This document shows, one piece after another, positions 26,488-35,473 of a DNA stretch of 64,000 bases (position 1 is its first letter; each line of letters begins with the position of its first letter). Origin of the DNA: Clostridia bacterium (GTDB lineage Bacteria; Bacillota; Clostridia; Oscillospirales; Acutalibacteraceae); contig JAFQBE010000012.1 of NCBI GenBank assembly GCA_017416765.1, positions 94,006 to 158,005 on the forward strand, written 5' to 3'. The translations under genes were made by a program, and so were the position numbers. Under the pieces are notes generated by a model. It made no database searches, was not told the origin of the DNA, and saw only the letters and a program-made list of their open reading frames with translations.

Positions 26488-26516
26488 ATTATACAATATG
26501 TTGTTTGAAATGTCAA
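26488..26516 (-). promoter_or_regulatory. Perfect consensus sigma-A promoter of the 51-residue peptide gene
   Basis: On the minus strand TTGACA (26511-26516), a 17-bp spacer, and TATAAT (26488-26493). It has no deviation from consensus and lies about 60-70 nt upstream of the start codon. Confidence 0.88.
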
Positions 26517-26552
26517 GGGTTAAACGCAAGTTTTTTTATTTTTTGAGAATTA

Positions 26553-26581
26553 TTGACTTAAATTATATAATGCTATATAAT
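26553..26581 (+). promoter_or_regulatory. Promoter of the CPBP-family gene
   Basis: TTGACT (26553-26558), a 17-bp spacer and TATAAT (26576-26581). It is divergent to the small-peptide promoter. Confidence 0.8.
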
Positions 26582-26630
26582 TTAATAAAATTTACGGTAC
26601 ATTTTTATATAAAATTCAGGAGAAAATACA

Positions 26631-27827
26631 ATGTCTACACGTGAAGAACTGATTAAACAGTTTGCCGCTGCGGAGGAAAGGGAAAAAAAGCAGAAGCAGG
26701 AAGAATCTGAAGAAAAGAAAATACCTCTGTCCGCCCCTTCCGAAGAACACGGCAAAAGCAGTAAAGCCAGAAAAAAGGCAAGACAGCGTAAAAAGTTTTT
26801 TAAAACAGTACGCAATGTGCTTACAGATAAAACACTCAGCAAAATGCTCAATGTATTTCTGTTCTGCATGATTGCCAATGTAATTGAATATTTCTTCCTT
26901 ATCAACTACCTCGGTGTACCTACCAAAGGTGTTGTAAGCAAAATTGCAGGTATACTGATAATTCTGGGTTATATGTATTCCGCAAGGCTAAAGCCGTCAA
27001 ACATAGGTTTCAGTACCAACCCGAAATCGGTACTCAGCGCAGTACGCAACGCAGGCATAGCAAACCTTGCAATAATACCAGCTTATATATTGGAGTTTGT
27101 TTATCTGTTAGCCAAAGGACACAAGCCGATTATACGCATTTTCGCATACGAAGCCGTTTACTCTGAAGTAGGTCCTGTGTATTTTATAGCCAACATACTT
27201 TTGCTGCTTGTTATCAATACCGTATCCATAGTTATGCTTGAAGTACTTTTCCGCGGTATACTGATAAAAATGGGCAGAGGCAAATTCGGTTTCTGGCAGA
27301 CTTCAATTATTATTTCAGCCTTTTATTCAATCTGGTACCTTATCATTCCGCTTTCAAAAGTTACCGCAGGGTATAAACCCATGCAGTTGATTTCGCTCTG
27401 CATTTTCTACCTTATATTTGAATTCTGTATTTCAATCAAGTGGTGCATGCTGACAAGGGCTACCGGTTCAATATGGTTTGCACTTTTTGACCACCTTTTC
27501 TTCAATATTCTTGTAGGTCTTATCCATCTTGTTTCAACAGCTGAGGAACTTACAAACTATATTGATATCAACCGCAACTACAGACTTATCGTCATTCAGC
27601 TTATCTCATTTGTTTTCTGCTTTATATATTACAAAAGGAAAATGCACAGAAAAGAACAGCTTCTGCAAAAAGCAGGCATACGCAGCCTCTATGTATTCGA
27701 CAGCCTTGCTGAAATGAGCGAGGAGGATGTAAGCCGTCAGGCAGAAAGAATCAAAACAGCAGACGGTGAAATTGATGCAGAATATTTAAGACTTCTTGAA
27801 AAGAATCAGAATAACAGACACAGATAA
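26631..27827 (+). CDS. CPBP-family (Abi/CAAX-like) membrane protein
   Basis: 398 residues. A long charged cytosolic N-terminus (residues 1-70, rich in Lys/Glu, likely coiled or disordered) precedes about eight membrane segments. The CPBP motif appears as MLEVLFRGIL (one Glu in place of the common EE pair, then FR), and the second as ALFDHLFFN (His and Asn). Family members are intramembrane proteases or maturation enzymes; the target is unknown. A charged C-terminal tail of about 60 residues follows. It is monocistronic, with promoter and terminator. Confidence 0.82.
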   Translation: MSTREELIKQFAAAEEREKKQKQEESEEKKIPLSAPSEEHGKSSKARKKARQRKKFFKTVRNVLTDKTLSKMLNVFLFCMIANVIEYFFLINYLGVPTKGVVSKIAGILIILGYMYSARLKPSNIGFSTNPKSVLSAVRNAGIANLAIIPAYILEFVYLLAKGHKPIIRIFAYEAVYSEVGPVYFIANILLLLVINTVSIVMLEVLFRGILIKMGRGKFGFWQTSIIISAFYSIWYLIIPLSKVTAGYKPMQLISLCIFYLIFEFCISIKWCMLTRATGSIWFALFDHLFFNILVGLIHLVSTAEELTNYIDINRNYRLIVIQLISFVFCFIYYKRKMHRKEQLLQKAGIRSLYVFDSLAEMSEEDVSRQAERIKTADGEIDAEYLRLLEKNQNNRHR

Positions 27828-27841
27828 TTTTTATCTTCATG

Positions 27842-27873
27842 AAATCGGCGTTCAATGCGAATGCCGATTTTTT
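27842..27873 (+). terminator. Terminator of the CPBP-family gene
   Basis: 8-bp stem AAATCGGC/GCCGATTT (27842-27849, 27863-27870), followed by a T run. Confidence 0.85.
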
Positions 27874-27902
27874 AATTACAGGTAATTTTTGCCGATGAAA
27901 AG

Positions 27903-27931
27903 TTGACGCAAAAACGTATATAATGTATAAT
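27903..27931 (+). promoter_or_regulatory. Promoter of pyk
   Basis: TTGACG (27903-27908), a 17-bp spacer, and TATAAT (27926-27931). Transcription would start near 27938, which excludes the in-frame ATG at 27923 as the start. Confidence 0.8.
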
Positions 27932-27964
27932 AAAACAGTTGACAAACAGGGTGACTTTTTATTT

Positions 27965-29404
27965 ATGCGCAAAACCAAAATTGTATGTACTATCGGTCCT
28001 GCCTGCAACACAAAAGAAGCAATCAAAAGTATGGCACTGTGCGGAATGAATGTTGCAAGGCTTAATTTCTCACATGGTACACACGAATACCACAAAAACA
28101 CAATTGATATATTAAAGCAAACACGGCATGAATTACGGCAGCCGCTTGCAATACTGCTTGATACAAAAGGTCCTGAAATAAGAACGGGTAATTTTGAAAA
28201 CGGTAAAGCTGAAATAAAAGCAGGCGACAAATTCACTCTTTCGACCGTTGAACACATCGGCACAGAAAAATCCTGCTGCATTACTTTTCCAGACCTGCCT
28301 TCGCAGCTTAAAAAGGGTGACACAGTACTTATTGATGACGGCAAAATTCACCTCACAGTTGAAAGCTGTACCGCTACGGACATAAACTGTGTAGTCACTG
28401 TCGGAGGCACATTAGGGAATCACAAAGGAATAAACCTGCCGGGCATAAGCATTGATATGCCGTATATAAGTGAAACTGATAAAAAAGATATTATTTTCGG
28501 CATTGAAAACGATGTTGATTTTATTGCCGCATCTTTTGTAAGAAGAAAAGAAGATGTAATTGTACTGCGCAAATTTATAGACTACTACGGCGGACACAAA
28601 ATTAAAATCATTTCCAAAATTGAAAACATTGAGGGTGTTGAGAATTTTGATTCCATTCTTCAGCATTCCGACGGAATTATGGTAGCCCGCGGTGATATGG
28701 GTGTTGAGGTTGATTACGAAAAACTGCCCGGTATACAAAAAAGATTTATCCGCCGCTGTTATCAGTCGGGAAAAATGGTAATTACAGCCACGCAGATGCT
28801 TGAATCCATGATTTCAAACCCCTCTCCTACAAGAGCAGAAATAACGGACGTTGCAAATGCAGTTTTTGACGGTACAAGTGCCGTAATGCTGTCGGGCGAA
28901 ACTGCGGCAGGCAAATATCCGATTGAAGCGTTAAAGACCATGGCAAAGATTTCGGAGCAGGCTGAAAAAGACCTTTTTGAAATTTATGCTGACAGCCTGA
29001 AAAAAATCCGCTATGATATAGACTATACCGATACTACAAGCGCGGTCTGCGATGCAGCATGCATCACAGCGCGTGATATAAATGCAAAAGCCATTATTGC
29101 CGTTACAAAATCGGGACAGACTGCAAGAAGAATGAGCAAATTCCGCCCGGATTTTCCTATAGTTGCCGCTACGCCGAGCGAAAAAACCTTCAACCAGCTT
29201 TCCCTCTCCTGGGGTGTATATCCCGTGCTTTCACTTTACCAGAACTCATACGAAAATCTTATGCAGCATGCTATTGACTGCGCAAAGCAGATTGATACAG
29301 TAAAAAGCGGCGACCTTGTTGTTATTGCGGCAGGTATACCGCTTGATACCCCGGGCAGTACAAATCTGCTCAAAATAGAAACAGTACAGGACGATTTTAA
29401 ATGA
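27965..29404 (+). CDS. pyk: Pyruvate kinase
   Basis: 479 residues, the standard length without an extra PEP-utilizer domain. It converts phosphoenolpyruvate and ADP to pyruvate and ATP in glycolysis. Features are the start RKTKIVCTIGPAC, the NVARLNFSHG motif, the active-site Lys in IKIISKIEN, MVARGDMGVE, and the signature VITATQMLESMI then PTRAEITDVANAVFDG. The ATG at 27965 is chosen from the promoter position. Coupled by a 4-nt overlap to the next gene. Confidence 0.96.
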   Translation: MRKTKIVCTIGPACNTKEAIKSMALCGMNVARLNFSHGTHEYHKNTIDILKQTRHELRQPLAILLDTKGPEIRTGNFENGKAEIKAGDKFTLSTVEHIGTEKSCCITFPDLPSQLKKGDTVLIDDGKIHLTVESCTATDINCVVTVGGTLGNHKGINLPGISIDMPYISETDKKDIIFGIENDVDFIAASFVRRKEDVIVLRKFIDYYGGHKIKIISKIENIEGVENFDSILQHSDGIMVARGDMGVEVDYEKLPGIQKRFIRRCYQSGKMVITATQMLESMISNPSPTRAEITDVANAVFDGTSAVMLSGETAAGKYPIEALKTMAKISEQAEKDLFEIYADSLKKIRYDIDYTDTTSAVCDAACITARDINAKAIIAVTKSGQTARRMSKFRPDFPIVAATPSEKTFNQLSLSWGVYPVLSLYQNSYENLMQHAIDCAKQIDTVKSGDLVVIAAGIPLDTPGSTNLLKIETVQDDFK

Positions 29405-30042
29405 TAAACTACCAGCTTACAAGAAGCAAAAGGAAAACCGTTTGCATTGTTGTACACAAAGATGCAAGTGTTGAAGTACGCGCACCGCTTAAAATGAAGC
29501 AAGCGGAAATTGACAGCTTTGTAATTTCAAAAGAAAGCTGGATAAACAAAGCAGTTGCAAAAGTACAGCACATAAAAAGCATAGAATACGGAAGTGTTTT
29601 TCCGTTTTTAGGAAACGATTATACCGTAACGGCACACAGTAGCAATACTGCAATAATTACCGAAGATAAAATATGTATTCCCGCAAACCTTGAAGATAAA
29701 GAAATTGTGCTTTGCTTAAACAGTTTTTTGATGAATCAGGCAAAGCAATATATTCCCAAGCGTGTCAGAGAGCTTTCGGAAAAAACAGGTATCAGCTGTT
29801 CTTCCGTGCTGATAAACAGCGCAAAAACACATTGGGGCAGCTGTACAAAGGACAGGCTGCATTTTTCCTGTCATCTTATGCTTGCGGATAAAGCTGCATT
29901 GGATTATGTGATAATACACGAGCTTGTACACATACACCACCCTAACCATTCGGGACTTTTCTGGGCAGAAGTAAAAAAGCACTGCCCTGATTACATAAAC
30001 TGCAGAAACCGGTTAAAGCTAATCGGAAGCTATACTTTTTGA
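29401..30042 (+). CDS. YgjP-like (M48/DUF45) putative metallopeptidase
   Basis: 213 residues, cytosolic. The zinc motif HELVHIHHPNHS (HExxH with a downstream His) is near residue 172, and TRSKRKTVCIVV at the N-terminus is typical of the YgjP/WLM-like family. The middle motif THWGSCT is also characteristic. Relatives are named UTP pyrophosphatase or SprT-like peptidase; the activity is not settled. ATGA overlap with pyk indicates translational coupling. Confidence 0.9.
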   Translation: MINYQLTRSKRKTVCIVVHKDASVEVRAPLKMKQAEIDSFVISKESWINKAVAKVQHIKSIEYGSVFPFLGNDYTVTAHSSNTAIITEDKICIPANLEDKEIVLCLNSFLMNQAKQYIPKRVRELSEKTGISCSSVLINSAKTHWGSCTKDRLHFSCHLMLADKAALDYVIIHELVHIHHPNHSGLFWAEVKKHCPDYINCRNRLKLIGSYTF

Positions 30043-30060
30043 AACAGAAATTGAATTTGT

Positions 30061-30166
30061 CTGACATGCAATATTTCACGCACATTCGTGCATTTTTCTC
30101 CTTAACATACGACAGTATGTCTGCGGAGAAGAAATACCCGACTGCACATAAAATATTGTATGTCAG
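30061..30166. repeat. Long imperfect hairpin (106 nt)
   Basis: Outer arms CTGACATGCAATATTT (30061-30076) and AAATATTGTATGTCAG (30151-30166) match at 15 of 16. Inner arms GTGCA/TGCAC (30088-30092, 30143-30147), a TTCTCC/GGAGAA pair and CATAC/GTATG at the tip continue the fold. The rest of the 316-bp gap (30043-30358) shows only the ribosome site of the next gene. Confidence 0.65.
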
Positions 30167-30358
30167 ATGCGGAGCAGTTTTGAAAGAAAAAATTTTTGTC
30201 ACAGCAAGACAAAAAGTTGCAGGAATACGAGGTTATTTTAAAACTTTTTAACGCAGCTGTGACGGAAATTTATCTTTCAAAACCATATTAATTACTGTTT
30301 TAAAAAGTATACCCAACAGCTTCAAATAAAATAAATTAAAGGAAGGAAATTCCGTATT

Positions 30359-31903
30359 ATGAGTAAATCAGCTTCAAAAAACAGGTTAATTACAACAGTG
30401 GTTTGTCTTGTTCTTGCCATCAGTATATTGGCAGGCACTTTCCTTATATTCAGACCTTATTATTATAACAATATATATTTAGCGCCAAATCCGACTAATT
30501 TAAGCAGCTTTTCCTCTGCATCGGGCGATGCCATATACGGCGATTTTTATGTTGGTCCCAATGGAAGCGACAGCTACAGCGGCACTCAGGAGCACCCCTT
30601 TGCAACAATAAAAAAAGCAAAGGAAGCTGTAAAAAAGCTGAACAAAAAATACCGCAACCATGTTGTTGTTGCAATTCTTGCAGGTACATACGATATAGGC
30701 AGTATTGAATTCAACGAAAAGGATTCGGGCAGTGAAAGCTGCCGTATTATCTATGCCGCCTGCGGTGACGGAGAGGTAATTTTCAAAGGCAATGCCCCCA
30801 CAACCGGTGAAAACTTTGCAATGACAGACGATGCAGTTATTGAAATAAAAGGTGGCAAATACCTTTCTTTCAGCAATATTACTGTTGATTCGGCAACAGG
30901 TGCAGGAATAAAGGTTGATGGCAAAAACATTGATTTTTCGGGCTGTACAGTACAAAATACAGCAGGCTGCGGAATAGAAATAAACGGCAGTAACATTACG
31001 GTTGCCAACTGTACCTTCAGCAAAACAGGCTCTTCTGCCATTGTTTCAAACGGTGGAAATGCAAAAAAGCTTACAAAAGCAAATATAATTATTGAAAACA
31101 ACCTTATTTATTCAACTTGTGTTTTTGACAAAAAACAACCTGCCGTTGTTATTCAGGGCGTAGGTACAGAATTCACAAACAACGAAATACTCAACACACC
31201 CTCCTGCGCGGTTTACTACAGCGGCAACCTTAATAAAATTGAATACAATTATATACATAACTGCTTGCTTGAATACGATGCTGCTGCCGCAGTTGCCGCA
31301 CCGCAAGGCTATGTAAACTATGGCAATTTTGTACGCTATAACTGCATTTCAATGCTCGGCAACGGCGATAATTCCCCTACCGCAGTTCAGCCCGCAAGCG
31401 GTTCAACAGTTCGCGGCAACATGATAATAAATGTACCGGGCAAGGGTGTTGATTTAAATTGCGGCAGAGATATAAACCTTACAAACAACATTTTTATCAA
31501 CTGTAAAACTACCATTTCAGCTTCCGAAGCAAATGAAAACACCGCACTTTTAGCAGAGCTTGAAAACTCCCCTTACCAAAGTAAAGAATGGAAAGAAAAA
31601 TTGCCTGAATGTTCAGCCCTTGTAACAGACCCAAATAAAAAATCTGAACCCGAATTTGCACTCAACCCTTCAGGAAGTATTATTGAAAACAATATAATTA
31701 TGCACGCTTCAAAGAAAATCGGCAGCATTTCTCCTGTAACAGAAAAATACAGCACAGTCGGCAACAACCTTTGCATGAACCTTACCGAAACAGATATTTT
31801 TACCGATGCTAAAAACGGAATTTACACCATATCTGACAGTGTTCTCAACACTTTGAGCATAGATTTTTCAAACCTTCCTTTTGACAGCATGGGAAGATAT
31901 TAA
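30359..31903 (+). CDS. Membrane-anchored right-handed beta-helix protein
   Basis: 514 residues. An N-terminal membrane anchor (residues 10-30, TTVVCLVLAISILAGTFLIF) is followed by an extracellular segment. DFYVGPNGSDSYSGTQEHPF, then ATIKKA, is the typical opening of pectate-lyase-like right-handed beta-helix proteins. Many short parallel-beta repeats with N-x-x-V/I-x-x-C patterns follow. It probably binds or cleaves a polysaccharide outside the cell. No catalytic residues can be assigned by eye. It is the only gene of its transcript, with a strong GGAAGGAAA site and a terminator. Confidence 0.82.
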   Translation: MSKSASKNRLITTVVCLVLAISILAGTFLIFRPYYYNNIYLAPNPTNLSSFSSASGDAIYGDFYVGPNGSDSYSGTQEHPFATIKKAKEAVKKLNKKYRNHVVVAILAGTYDIGSIEFNEKDSGSESCRIIYAACGDGEVIFKGNAPTTGENFAMTDDAVIEIKGGKYLSFSNITVDSATGAGIKVDGKNIDFSGCTVQNTAGCGIEINGSNITVANCTFSKTGSSAIVSNGGNAKKLTKANIIIENNLIYSTCVFDKKQPAVVIQGVGTEFTNNEILNTPSCAVYYSGNLNKIEYNYIHNCLLEYDAAAAVAAPQGYVNYGNFVRYNCISMLGNGDNSPTAVQPASGSTVRGNMIINVPGKGVDLNCGRDINLTNNIFINCKTTISASEANENTALLAELENSPYQSKEWKEKLPECSALVTDPNKKSEPEFALNPSGSIIENNIIMHASKKIGSISPVTEKYSTVGNNLCMNLTETDIFTDAKNGIYTISDSVLNTLSIDFSNLPFDSMGRY

Positions 31904-31910
31904 TTGACTA

Positions 31911-31947
31911 AAAATCCTCGTATCTTTATTGATACGGGGATTTTTTG
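31911..31947 (+). terminator. Terminator of the beta-helix gene
   Basis: Stem AAAATCCTCGTATC / GATACGGGGATTTT (31911-31924, 31931-31944; one G-T pair), followed by TT. Confidence 0.88.
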
Positions 31948-31956
31948 CCCTAAAAG

Positions 31957-31994
31957 TTACAAATTTATTAAGGTTTATTACAATTTGGTAAAGG
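31957..31994 (+). promoter_or_regulatory. Two 17-bp direct repeats spaced 21 bp, upstream of the ABC operon
   Basis: TTACAAATTTATTAAGG (31957-31973) and TTACAATTTGGTAAAGG (31978-31994) match at 13 of 17. The 21-bp period is two helical turns. A possible -35 (TTGACG, 31998-32003) follows with TAGGTT 17 bp further on. Confidence 0.5.
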
Positions 31995-32064
31995 TCATTG
32001 ACGGTGGTTTGTTTTTATGTTAGGTTAAAATCAAAGGAATGAGATTTTAAGGAGGTGCTGTGTT

Positions 32065-32967
32065 TTGATTGACATTAAAAATGTTACAAAAAATTTCGGC
32101 AGTTTCACCGCAATTCAGGATTTGAGCTTTCATGTTGATGACGGTATGATTTACGGACTTGTCGGTTACAACGGCGCGGGTAAAACTACCCTGCTTAAAT
32201 CCGCTGCTGACGTTTACCGCCCGGAAGAAGGCGAAATACTCATTGACGGCGAAAATGTAAAAGACAACGCCAAGGCAAAGCAGAAGATTTTTTATGTACC
32301 TGACGATTTATATTTTCTCCCCTATTCCAACATGGAAAAAATGGCAAAGTTTTATTCGGGCTATTATCCGCACTTCAGCTTTGATACCTTCCGCAAACTT
32401 TCCAAGCTTTTCGGGCTTGATATCAAGAAAAGGTTAAACGGATTTTCAAAGGGTATGCAAAGGCAGGCAGAGCTTATTTTAGCGCTTTCAGCGCACCCGA
32501 CAATACTGCTGCTTGACGAATCCTTTGACGGACTTGACCCGCAAAAAAGAAATGTTGTAAAAGACCTTGTCGGAGAATATGTAAAAGAAACCGGAACATC
32601 GGTTATTATTTCATCGCACAACCTGCACGAGCTCAGCGGTATCAGCGACAGAATAGGTCTGATTAACGGCAAGCGTCTTGCACTCGACTGCGGTCCGGGT
32701 GAAGCAAGCGGAAGCCACAGCAAAATAAGGGTGGTATTTCCGCTTGATTTCAGCGAAGATGTACTGCTGAACATTGAGCATAAAAAACTGGTTAAAGACG
32801 GCAAAATCATGACCTTCTGTTCAAACGAACCGCTTGAGAGAATAAGACAAAAGCTTGAAGATTTCAAGCCGTTGCTGCTTGAAGAATTCCCGCTGACACT
32901 TGAAGAAAGATTCATGGAAGAAATGGAGGGTGCAGAATATGACTTTGCAGAAATCTTTAAAGTATAA
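32065..32967 (+). CDS. ABC transporter ATP-binding protein
   Basis: 300 residues. Walker A GYNGAGKTTLL (about residues 34-44), a signature-like FSKGMQRQAELILAL, Walker B TILLLDESFDGLD, and the switch His in ISSHNLHEL are present. It powers the permease encoded next. The start is TTG at 32065 with GGAGG 9 nt upstream. The type (ATPase plus large FtsX-less permease) is like those for bacteriocin/lantibiotic or unknown small-molecule export. The ligand is not predictable. Confidence 0.93.
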   Translation: MIDIKNVTKNFGSFTAIQDLSFHVDDGMIYGLVGYNGAGKTTLLKSAADVYRPEEGEILIDGENVKDNAKAKQKIFYVPDDLYFLPYSNMEKMAKFYSGYYPHFSFDTFRKLSKLFGLDIKKRLNGFSKGMQRQAELILALSAHPTILLLDESFDGLDPQKRNVVKDLVGEYVKETGTSVIISSHNLHELSGISDRIGLINGKRLALDCGPGEASGSHSKIRVVFPLDFSEDVLLNIEHKKLVKDGKIMTFCSNEPLERIRQKLEDFKPLLLEEFPLTLEERFMEEMEGAEYDFAEIFKV

Positions 32968-35410
32968 AAATGTATCACCCTTTGCCTTCCGCAACGCTTT
33001 ACGCCCGGGCATACTCCCCTTCCTTGCCTACCTCGCATTTATGAGCTTTGTCTGCCCGTTCTTGAATTTTATCAACCTTCAGGACCAGTTTTTTTCAATT
33101 AAGTTAAACAATTTTTACATTGACAAAGTATCGCACCTGAATCAGGTTTATATTTATTCTATTTTTAACGATGCTGACGACAGTGCAATATTCGTTACTG
33201 CGGCAACGCTCATTGCTTCTCTGCTTATGGGTATATGCCTGTTCCGCTTTATTACATCAAAAAAGACCGTAAATGTATACTACAGCCTTGGTATAAAGCG
33301 CACTAATCTTTTCCTTTCGCGCTACTGTGCAGGTCTGGTTTTGCTTTTTGCAGCAATAGCCATACCTGTAGCCGTATCCTGCATAATAAATGTTTTTTTC
33401 ATCGGCTATACGGCTCAGATGCTTACGAGTGCACTGTATATTATCTTTTCAATATTTTCGCTTGCAACGCTCACCTATTCGGTTACGGCGGCGGTTATGG
33501 CAGCGGTAGGCACAGTGATTGAAGGAATAGGCTTTACGGCAATGATTATGCTTATTCCCACAGGCTTTTTCTATATGATTGAGCTTATGGCACAAACCCT
33601 GCTGTACGGCAGCCCGTTTTTATCCGGCTACTATTATGACTACACAAGGAATTCCGTTGATGTCGGGCTTGTAATGCGATACGGCAAGTTCAATCCAATA
33701 ACCTACCTTTGCAAAATCATTGACGATGACTGCATAGGTCAGCTCAGAGTATCCGACATTGAAATCTATTCGGAATCTCCCCTGACTCAACACCTGCACC
33801 CCGAAACGGCAGTAATATGGCTTATTATAGCTGTTGTAATCACCATACTTGCCATCGCTCTATACAACAGAAGAAAAGCTGAAATCTGCGGCTTTTTCGG
33901 CACTTGCAAGGCACTCAACTTTGCAGCTTCATTCGTCACAGGCATTGCGGCATTCACAATCTGCATAGCCTGGATTTATGACAGAGCAAAAGCAGCGTCA
34001 ATAATCTCTGCGGCTGTGTTAATCATACTGTCCTATATTATAGTAAATCTTATTTTTACACGCTCTTTTAAAAAGACCTTCCGCAGCATTTATCTTGTCG
34101 GTGCAGAATATATAGCGGCAATTATTGTTTTTACAATTTTCGCTACAGGCGGCTTCGGCTATTCTTCAAGGCTGCCCAAAGCTACAGAAATAAGGTCAGC
34201 TTCCGTTTCAACGGTTGCCTTTGAAACTGCGCTTACACAGGATGAGTGTGATGCATGGAGCTATTACGGCTCTGAAGAATATTCTGCTTTCAACCACACT
34301 ACAGACGAAGCCGTACTTGGTCCTTACACAAGCTTTGACGATATACAAAAAGTACTTAACCTTCATTCAAAGCTTATCAGGCTGAAATCGGAGAACAAAG
34401 AAAACCTTTATAATTCGGAAATAGTTATTCACTATGTGCTTAATGACGGCAGCAGTATGTTCCGCTATTATAACTACGCTGACCTTGAAGCATTTAAGCT
34501 GAACCTTGAGCTGTATGAAACAGACTTTTTCAAAAAGGCACTTTATAACAACTATATTTTAAATGAAGTTGAAGACGGTGTTATCATAGATATTTATTTT
34601 GTAGATATGCTATATGAAAACACTAAAACCGTTGCCGTAAATTCCGCAGTTAAAACGGATAGCTTCAGCTATATGGACCTGACTGAGGAACAGTTCACTC
34701 AGCTTAAAAAGGCAGTAGTAAACGACCTAACGGCTTTAAGCAGCGAGCAGTATTACACCCCCGAAAAGCCTGCGACAGGTGCAATAGTATTTAAAAGCTC
34801 GGAGTCATTGAAAAAATACATTGACGGCGAAAACCAGGTAGAAATTAAGGAAGAAGAGCTTGTTGAATATGTATTCAACCCAAATACAGCCTGCGGAGAA
34901 TCAACCGTATTCTTAACACCCGATATGGTTGAAACCCTTGCCTTCCTTGAACAAAACGGACTAATGGGCTACTTTACCGCAACATCGGCAGATGAGGTAG
35001 AAAGCATATCCTTCCTGCCTGCCGTTCTTGACAAAAGCTCAGCCAATTATTCACGCGGCGTAGCTTTTTCACTTGATTTCTATGCTGAAAACGAAATTAC
35101 ATGGTATCACGATAAAGATGTTCTATATTATCAAAAAGCCCACCAGAACACCATTACTGATAAGGATAAAATCAACGAAATACTTCAAAAAGCTCATCTG
35201 CGGTATTATACGGGCAACGAAGGCTATATCTGCCGCATTAAATACACCAACGGCGAAAGTGTAAGGAAATATATAGCGCAAGAAGATGCGCCCGATTTTG
35301 TACGCAACTACAAATACCTGATTGCCGAAGATGAAGTACACAGCGGAATATATATTGATACCCCAATTATAGGCGGGTCAGAAACCGCTGAAGTAATAGC
35401 CGTAGATTAA
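32939..35410 (+). CDS. ABC transporter permease with large extracellular domain
   Basis: About 823 residues. Residues 1-430 contain eleven or so membrane segments, the last near residue 395; the C-terminal half (about 400-823) is soluble and very acidic, with no clear domain. The ATG at 32939 has GGAGG 9 nt upstream and overlaps the ATPase gene by 29 nt, so translation is coupled. The large soluble part is on the outside if the topology is as read. It resembles YtrC/ABC-2-type permeases only loosely. Ends before a bidirectional terminator. Confidence 0.8.
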   Translation: MTLQKSLKYKNVSPFAFRNALRPGILPFLAYLAFMSFVCPFLNFINLQDQFFSIKLNNFYIDKVSHLNQVYIYSIFNDADDSAIFVTAATLIASLLMGICLFRFITSKKTVNVYYSLGIKRTNLFLSRYCAGLVLLFAAIAIPVAVSCIINVFFIGYTAQMLTSALYIIFSIFSLATLTYSVTAAVMAAVGTVIEGIGFTAMIMLIPTGFFYMIELMAQTLLYGSPFLSGYYYDYTRNSVDVGLVMRYGKFNPITYLCKIIDDDCIGQLRVSDIEIYSESPLTQHLHPETAVIWLIIAVVITILAIALYNRRKAEICGFFGTCKALNFAASFVTGIAAFTICIAWIYDRAKAASIISAAVLIILSYIIVNLIFTRSFKKTFRSIYLVGAEYIAAIIVFTIFATGGFGYSSRLPKATEIRSASVSTVAFETALTQDECDAWSYYGSEEYSAFNHTTDEAVLGPYTSFDDIQKVLNLHSKLIRLKSENKENLYNSEIVIHYVLNDGSSMFRYYNYADLEAFKLNLELYETDFFKKALYNNYILNEVEDGVIIDIYFVDMLYENTKTVAVNSAVKTDSFSYMDLTEEQFTQLKKAVVNDLTALSSEQYYTPEKPATGAIVFKSSESLKKYIDGENQVEIKEEELVEYVFNPNTACGESTVFLTPDMVETLAFLEQNGLMGYFTATSADEVESISFLPAVLDKSSANYSRGVAFSLDFYAENEITWYHDKDVLYYQKAHQNTITDKDKINEILQKAHLRYYTGNEGYICRIKYTNGESVRKYIAQEDAPDFVRNYKYLIAEDEVHSGIYIDTPIIGGSETAEVIAVD

Positions 35411-35426
35411 AAAAAACAAAAGATAC

Positions 35427-35465
35427 AAAATGCTTCCCTGATTCTTTTCAGAGAAGCATTTTTTA
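35427..35465. terminator. Bidirectional terminator between ABC permease and esterase
   Basis: 10-bp stem AAAATGCTTC/GAAGCATTTT (35427-35436, 35453-35462) with T-runs on both strands. Confidence 0.82.
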
Positions 35466-35473
35466 ATTGAATT

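Noticed and set aside
30039-30251. 70-codon plus-strand frame after the YgjP gene
   Set aside because: It starts with TTG, has no ribosome site, and runs through the long hairpin at 30061-30166; the codon pattern follows the paired arms, not a protein.
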